From Treponema sp. (GTDB taxonomy: Bacteria; Spirochaetota; Spirochaetia; Treponematales; Treponemataceae), in contig JAEEYO010000049.1 of assembly GCA_016288205.1 (NCBI GenBank), positions 62,001 to 126,000 on the forward strand: DNA of 64,000 nucleotides. Reading direction: 5' to 3'. The translations under genes were made by a program, and so were the position numbers. The notes under the pieces were generated by a model that was not told the DNA's origin, did not search any database, and worked only from the letters and a program-made list of their open reading frames with translations. Below, in pieces: positions 60,760 through 64,000 of this stretch (positions are counted from its first letter, which is position 1; every line of letters starts with the position of its first letter).

Positions 60760-61089
60760 ATGGGATTTAAAGAGAACTTAAAGTCAGAGCTACAGTATCG
60801 CGATATGACCGTCAAAGAGCTTGCAAGCCTATCAGGTGTAAAAAAGCAGACTTTGGACAATTATCTGAGCACACATAATTCTACGCCTTCTGTTGATGTG
60901 GCTGTAAAAATTGCAAAGGCACTGCAAGTTTCTGTTGAATATTTGGTGACAGGACACGATCCTCTTTTTCCCAGCAATTCAGACACACAGTTAAAAACGC
61001 TTGCAAACATCTGCCGTGATTTTAACGATGAACAAAAGCAGCTCTTGCTCGAATTATCTAAGACTATAAAGAAAATCACAAGCAAATAA
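60760..61089 (+). CDS. XRE-family transcriptional regulator
   Basis: A 109-residue protein. Residues about 8-62 form the Cro/CI helix-turn-helix (DMTVKELASLSGVKKQTLDN then TPSVDVAVKIAKALQVSVEYLV), with the usual hydrophobic end of the fifth helix. The C-terminus (RDFNDEQKQLLLELSKTIKK) looks like a dimerisation helix. No Shine-Dalgarno is evident, and TATTAT lies 6 bp before the ATG, though without a good -35. The partner gene and palindromes upstream suggest control of the barrel protein. Confidence 0.85.
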   Translation: MGFKENLKSELQYRDMTVKELASLSGVKKQTLDNYLSTHNSTPSVDVAVKIAKALQVSVEYLVTGHDPLFPSNSDTQLKTLANICRDFNDEQKQLLLELSKTIKKITSK

Positions 61090-61118
61090 TCAAAATCAAT
61101 TTTATACAATCGCGAAAG

Positions 61119-61147
61119 TTGACCTTGCGCAAAATCTTCTATATAAT
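61119..61147 (+). promoter_or_regulatory. Promoter of tyrA
   Basis: TTGACC (61119-61124), 17-bp spacer, TATAAT (61142-61147). The leader is about 57 nt with AGGAA before ATG 61211; a GTG at 61151 is in frame but too near the promoter. Confidence 0.65.
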
Positions 61148-61210
61148 GGTGTGAAAATCAGGGTGCGGTTCCGGGGATTCTGCAATCGCACCAAAGCTTT
61201 AGGAATCAAC

Positions 61211-62101
61211 ATGAAAAGATTATCAGACTTGACTTATGGAATCGTGGGGCTGGGAATTATGGGCGGCTCCTTTGCGAAATCAATCAGGCAGAACATTTTG
61301 AGCAGGAGCGATGCTTCGGGGCGGATTTTGGTGTGCAACCGGAGTACGGCTTGTCTTTCGGAGGCTCTGAGGGACGGTGTGGCCGACGCTACTTTTACTT
61401 CGGACCGTGTGCGGGAGATGTTACCTGAATGTGACGTGCTTTTTATCTGCCTTTATCCTCATGCGACCGTGGACTTTATGCGGGATAATCAGGATTTCTT
61501 TAAGAGTGATTCAATCATTACGGACATCAGCGGTGTGAAGGGTGTGTTTGACGGAATCCGCGGGGAGTTTAAGAGAAGCGACGTGGATTTTATCATCGGA
61601 CATCCAATGGCGGGCGGTGAAAAAGAGGGATATGCGAATTCCAAGGCATCTTTTTTTATCAACCACAACTATATTTTGTGTCCGGTTCCGGAAAATCGTC
61701 CTGAGAATCTTGATCTGATGAGGAGCCTGATTGCCGAGATGGGATTTTCGCGCATTACCGAGACTTCCTGCGACAATCATGACTGGAAAATCGGATTTAC
61801 GAGCCAGCTCTGCCATGTGATTGCGAGCGCATTGGTTGAGAGTGCCGGGGACCCGGAGATTACTGCGTTCGGCGGGGGAAGCTTTGAGGATTTGACCAGA
61901 ATCGCCATGATTAACGCGCCCTTGTGGACCGAGCTTTTTATCAGCAACAGGGAAAAACTTGTCCGTCATATTGAGAACTTTGAGAAATCACTGAACGACA
62001 TTAAGGCGGCGGTTCAGAACGAGGATAAGGACGGTCTGTGCGCTCTTCTGGAGGATGTGAGGACGAAAAGAGTCGCGATGGGAAGCATCGTTAAGAGATG
62101 A
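61211..62101 (+). CDS. tyrA: Prephenate dehydrogenase
   Basis: A 296-residue NAD-dependent TyrA. The dinucleotide fold is marked by YGIVGLGIMGGSFAKSI near residue 8. Later the substrate signatures HPMAGGEKEGYANS and SHDW-like DNHDWKIGFTSQLCHVIASAL appear. It forms 4-hydroxyphenylpyruvate for Tyr. AGGAA precedes ATG 61211. It follows aroF by 1.4 kb on the same strand in a separate unit. The heptad repeat begins right after its stop but does not contribute codons. Confidence 0.92.
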   Translation: MKRLSDLTYGIVGLGIMGGSFAKSIRQNILSRSDASGRILVCNRSTACLSEALRDGVADATFTSDRVREMLPECDVLFICLYPHATVDFMRDNQDFFKSDSIITDISGVKGVFDGIRGEFKRSDVDFIIGHPMAGGEKEGYANSKASFFINHNYILCPVPENRPENLDLMRSLIAEMGFSRITETSCDNHDWKIGFTSQLCHVIASALVESAGDPEITAFGGGSFEDLTRIAMINAPLWTELFISNREKLVRHIENFEKSLNDIKAAVQNEDKDGLCALLEDVRTKRVAMGSIVKR

Positions 62102-62142
62102 AAACGGAAAGTGGAGAGTGGAAAGCTGAGAGTGAAGAGTGC
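62101..62142 (+). repeat. Heptad repeat locus H
   Basis: Five 7-nt units (GAAAGTGGAGAGTGGAAAGC and on) starting immediately after the tyrA stop codon. Confidence 0.8.
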
Positions 62143-62257
62143 TCATTCCTGAAGCCTCCTAAAATCTTTTTTTTAACTTTTTTTTGCAAAAGTATTGACG
62201 ATTTTCCATTTGATTTATTATCTTCATATTAACTAAAAGAGAAAAGGACCGTTCAAG

Positions 62258-62935
62258 ATGAGCGAAGAAGTTAAACAGGAAGAACAGGACGAAAAGGAAA
62301 CCGAGATTGATGTGAATGCGGTTCCTGAAGAAAGCACGGAGTCCCAGGAGGCGGGGGATGAGAAATCTTCTGCGGAGGGTGAGGCCGGTGCTGATGGTGA
62401 GAAGACTGACGCTGAGAAGAAGATTGAGGAGCTGGAGAAGGAAGTCGCGGATTTGAAGGACAAATATTTGCGTTCCGTGGCTGATTTCCAGAATCTGAGG
62501 AAGAGGTCAATCCAGGAAAAGCAGGAGACTTATGATTATGCGAACACAAGCCTGCTCAAGGATTTGCTGGACAGCCTTGACAATTTTGACCGCACGGTTG
62601 AGGCTGCTGCGAATGCGACCGACCCGAAATCCATAGCGGACGGAGTTTCAATGATAAACCGCTCCCTGGTCAGTATGCTGGAGAACAAATACAATCTTGC
62701 ATCTTACGGCGAGGTTGGGGATGCGTTCGACCCGGATATCCATGAGGCGATCGGAAAGTCTGATGATCCTGTTGCGGAGCCGGTTTTGAAGGCCGTGTAT
62801 CTCAAGGGATACAAGCTCAAGGACAGGGTGATCCGCCATGCTAAGGTTATGGTGAGTATGCCGGACGGAAGCGTAAAAGCTGATGAGAAGTCGGCTGATG
62901 ATAAGGCTGCATCTGATTCTGAGAAAACGGAATAG
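62258..62935 (+). CDS. grpE: Nucleotide exchange factor GrpE
   Basis: A 225-residue GrpE. The N-terminal 60 residues are a highly acidic unstructured arm (EEVKQEEQDEKETE, EKSSAEGEAGAD); then the long coiled-coil (KIEELEKEVADLKDKYLRSV) and the DFQNLRKRSIQEK signature, and the beta-domain VLKAVYLKGYKLKDRVIRHA. It releases ADP from DnaK. AAAGGA is about 12 nt before the ATG. No CIRCE inverted repeat was seen upstream. Followed by dnaK after 44 bp. Confidence 0.95.
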   Translation: MSEEVKQEEQDEKETEIDVNAVPEESTESQEAGDEKSSAEGEAGADGEKTDAEKKIEELEKEVADLKDKYLRSVADFQNLRKRSIQEKQETYDYANTSLLKDLLDSLDNFDRTVEAAANATDPKSIADGVSMINRSLVSMLENKYNLASYGEVGDAFDPDIHEAIGKSDDPVAEPVLKAVYLKGYKLKDRVIRHAKVMVSMPDGSVKADEKSADDKAASDSEKTE

Positions 62936-62979
62936 GTGCAGGGATTTAGAGAGACATATTTTAGAGGAGTGTAAATAAA

Positions 62980-64000
62980 ATGGGAAAGATTATTGGTATT
63001 GACCTTGGAACTACAAATTCATGCGTTTCCGTAATGGAAAATGGTGAGCCGGTCGTCATTCAGAACTCAGAGGGCGGACGCACAACTCCGTCAATCGTCG
63101 GATTTACCACAAAGGGAGACCGCATTGTGGGACTTCCCGCGAAGAACCAGATGGTGACGAATCCGAAGAATACCGTGTACTCAATCAAGCGTTTCATCGG
63201 ACACAGGTTCTCTGAGCTTGCCGGCGAGGCAAAGATGGTTCCTTATTCCGTCATTGACCACGGTGAGGATGTCCGCGTCGAGGTTGAGGAGAACGGAGCA
63301 AAGAAGCAGTACAGTCCTCAGGAAATCAGCGCGTTCATTTTGCAGAAGATGAAGAAGACAGCCGAGGATTATCTTGGCGAGACAGTTTCAGAGGCGGTAA
63401 TCACAGTTCCCGCATATTTCAACGACTCACAGAGACAGGCCACAAAGGATGCCGGTAAGATTGCGGGGCTTGACGTAAAGAGAATCATCAACGAGCCGAC
63501 AGCCGCTGCTATGGCATTCGGACTTAAGGAAGACCAGAAGAACGAAAAGACAATCGCCGTCTATGACCTTGGTGGTGGTACATTCGATATTTCAATCATC
63601 GAGATTGCGGATGGTGTTTTTGAGGTTAAGTCAACAAACGGAAACACTCACTTGGGTGGAGATGACTGGGACCGCCGCATAGTCAACTGGCTCATTGAAA
63701 GCTTCAAGGCTGATACCGGAATCGATCTTTCAAAGGACAGCATGGCGCTCCAGAGACTCCGTGAGGCTGCCGAGAACGCAAAGATTTCTCTTTCAAACCA
63801 GACCACTACGGACATCAACCTTCCGTTTATCACAGCCGATGCAACAGGACCGAAGCACTTGCAGAAGTCACTGAGCCGCGCAGAATTCGAGAAGATGACC
63901 GACGACCTCTTTGAGGCAACACGCGAGCCATGTGTAAAGGCAATGAAGGATGCCGCAATTTCCGCAGACAAGATTGACGAGGTTCTTTTGGTCGGTGGTT
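62980..64000 (+). CDS. dnaK: Chaperone DnaK, 5' part (continues past the right edge)
   Basis: The first 340 codons of Hsp70, cut by the window end. The nucleotide-binding domain is typical: [14 protein letters not shown] at the start, then the second phosphate segment [15 protein letters not shown] and [12 protein letters not shown], and DEVLLVGG at the end, the adenosine-motif strand. AGGAG lies about 12 nt before the ATG. It forms a grpE-dnaK unit; dnaJ would be expected downstream, out of view. Confidence 0.97.
   Translation, partial: MGKIIGIDLGTTNSCVSVMENGEPVVIQNSEGGRTTPSIVGFTTKGDRIVGLPAKNQMVTNPKNTVYSIKRFIGHRFSELAGEAKMVPYSVIDHGEDVRVEVEENGAKKQYSPQEISAFILQKMKKTAEDYLGETVSEAVITVPAYFNDSQRQATKDAGKIAGLDVKRIINEPTAAAMAFGLKEDQKNEKTIAVYDLGGGTFDISIIEIADGVFEVKSTNGNTHLGGDDWDRRIVNWLIESFKADTGIDLSKDSMALQRLREAAENAKISLSNQTTTDINLPFITADATGPKHLQKSLSRAEFEKMTDDLFEATREPCVKAMKDAAISADKIDEVLLVGG

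Noticed and set aside
62143..62257. CIRCE operator for grpE-dnaK
   Set aside because: No TTAGCACTC-N9-GAGTGCTAA type repeat is present in the leader.
1..64000. CRISPR arrays, rRNA and tRNA genes
   Set aside because: No regular spacer-repeat pattern of the right size and no tRNA-like T-arm with matching stems was found by reading; the only arrays are the short heptad repeats.

Overview
The window looks like a chromosomal segment of a treponeme-type spirochaete. The main grounds are the DUF5312-type protein, the RarA fused to a large C-terminal domain, the L28 with two CxxC pairs, poly-G tracts in a promoter and a coding start, and many lipoproteins and beta-barrel proteins. The genus is an inference; no rRNA or tRNA gene was seen.

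Layout. 1-5.8 kb is an accessory stretch: a BspA-like leucine-rich-repeat protein, a small secreted protein behind a structured leader, a DnaQ-like exonuclease, a broken DUF262 gene and two convergent WYL regulators. 5.9-11 kb is core metabolism: guaB-purA, queD, ilvC. 11-18.7 kb holds a lipoprotein, a self-inhibited Fic protein with twin operators, a chemotaxis receptor, a metallo-beta-lactamase-fold hydrolase, rpmB and a NUDIX-membrane protein pair. 18.7-20.5 kb is an AT-rich pair, a TOPRIM-like protein plus an OLD/PARIS-like ATPase, the best defence candidate. 20.7-30.4 kb has an Fe-S aldo-keto reductase, MATE exporter, rplM-rpsI, recX, a GH130 enzyme, miaB and a PadR/HAAS/DUF4097 module. 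30.6-43 kb is one long reverse-strand block: a 1456-residue acyl-CoA dehydratase activase-like protein, an HtrA protease and four paralogous sugar-type solute-binding proteins with no permease. 43-47.5 kb has folE2 coupled to a VapBC-like pair, a CPBP membrane protein, an orphan antitoxin with a toxin relic, and folD. 47.6-64 kb has envelope proteins, rarA-fusion, DUF5312, a BMP lipoprotein, a poly-G-controlled large lipoprotein, aroF behind an aromatic leader peptide, tyrA and grpE-dnaK (dnaK runs off the right edge).

How parts work together. aroF and tyrA serve aromatic amino acid synthesis, and aroF appears to be under classical attenuation: a 39-codon leader rich in Phe, Tyr and Trp, then mutually exclusive antiterminator and terminator stems. 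folE2 makes dihydroneopterin triphosphate, the queD substrate. guaB and purA are the two branch-point enzymes after IMP.

Three genome-wide habits show. Several genes have a good sigma-70 promoter whose -10 box lies 6-9 bp before the start codon, with no Shine-Dalgarno, so they are probably leaderless. A dispersed 7-nt-period repeat sits at gene 3' ends and supplies the last codons and stop of five genes, giving tails such as KVES. Broken genes (DUF262, Rpn-like, HigB-like, PBECR4-like) mark sites of turnover.
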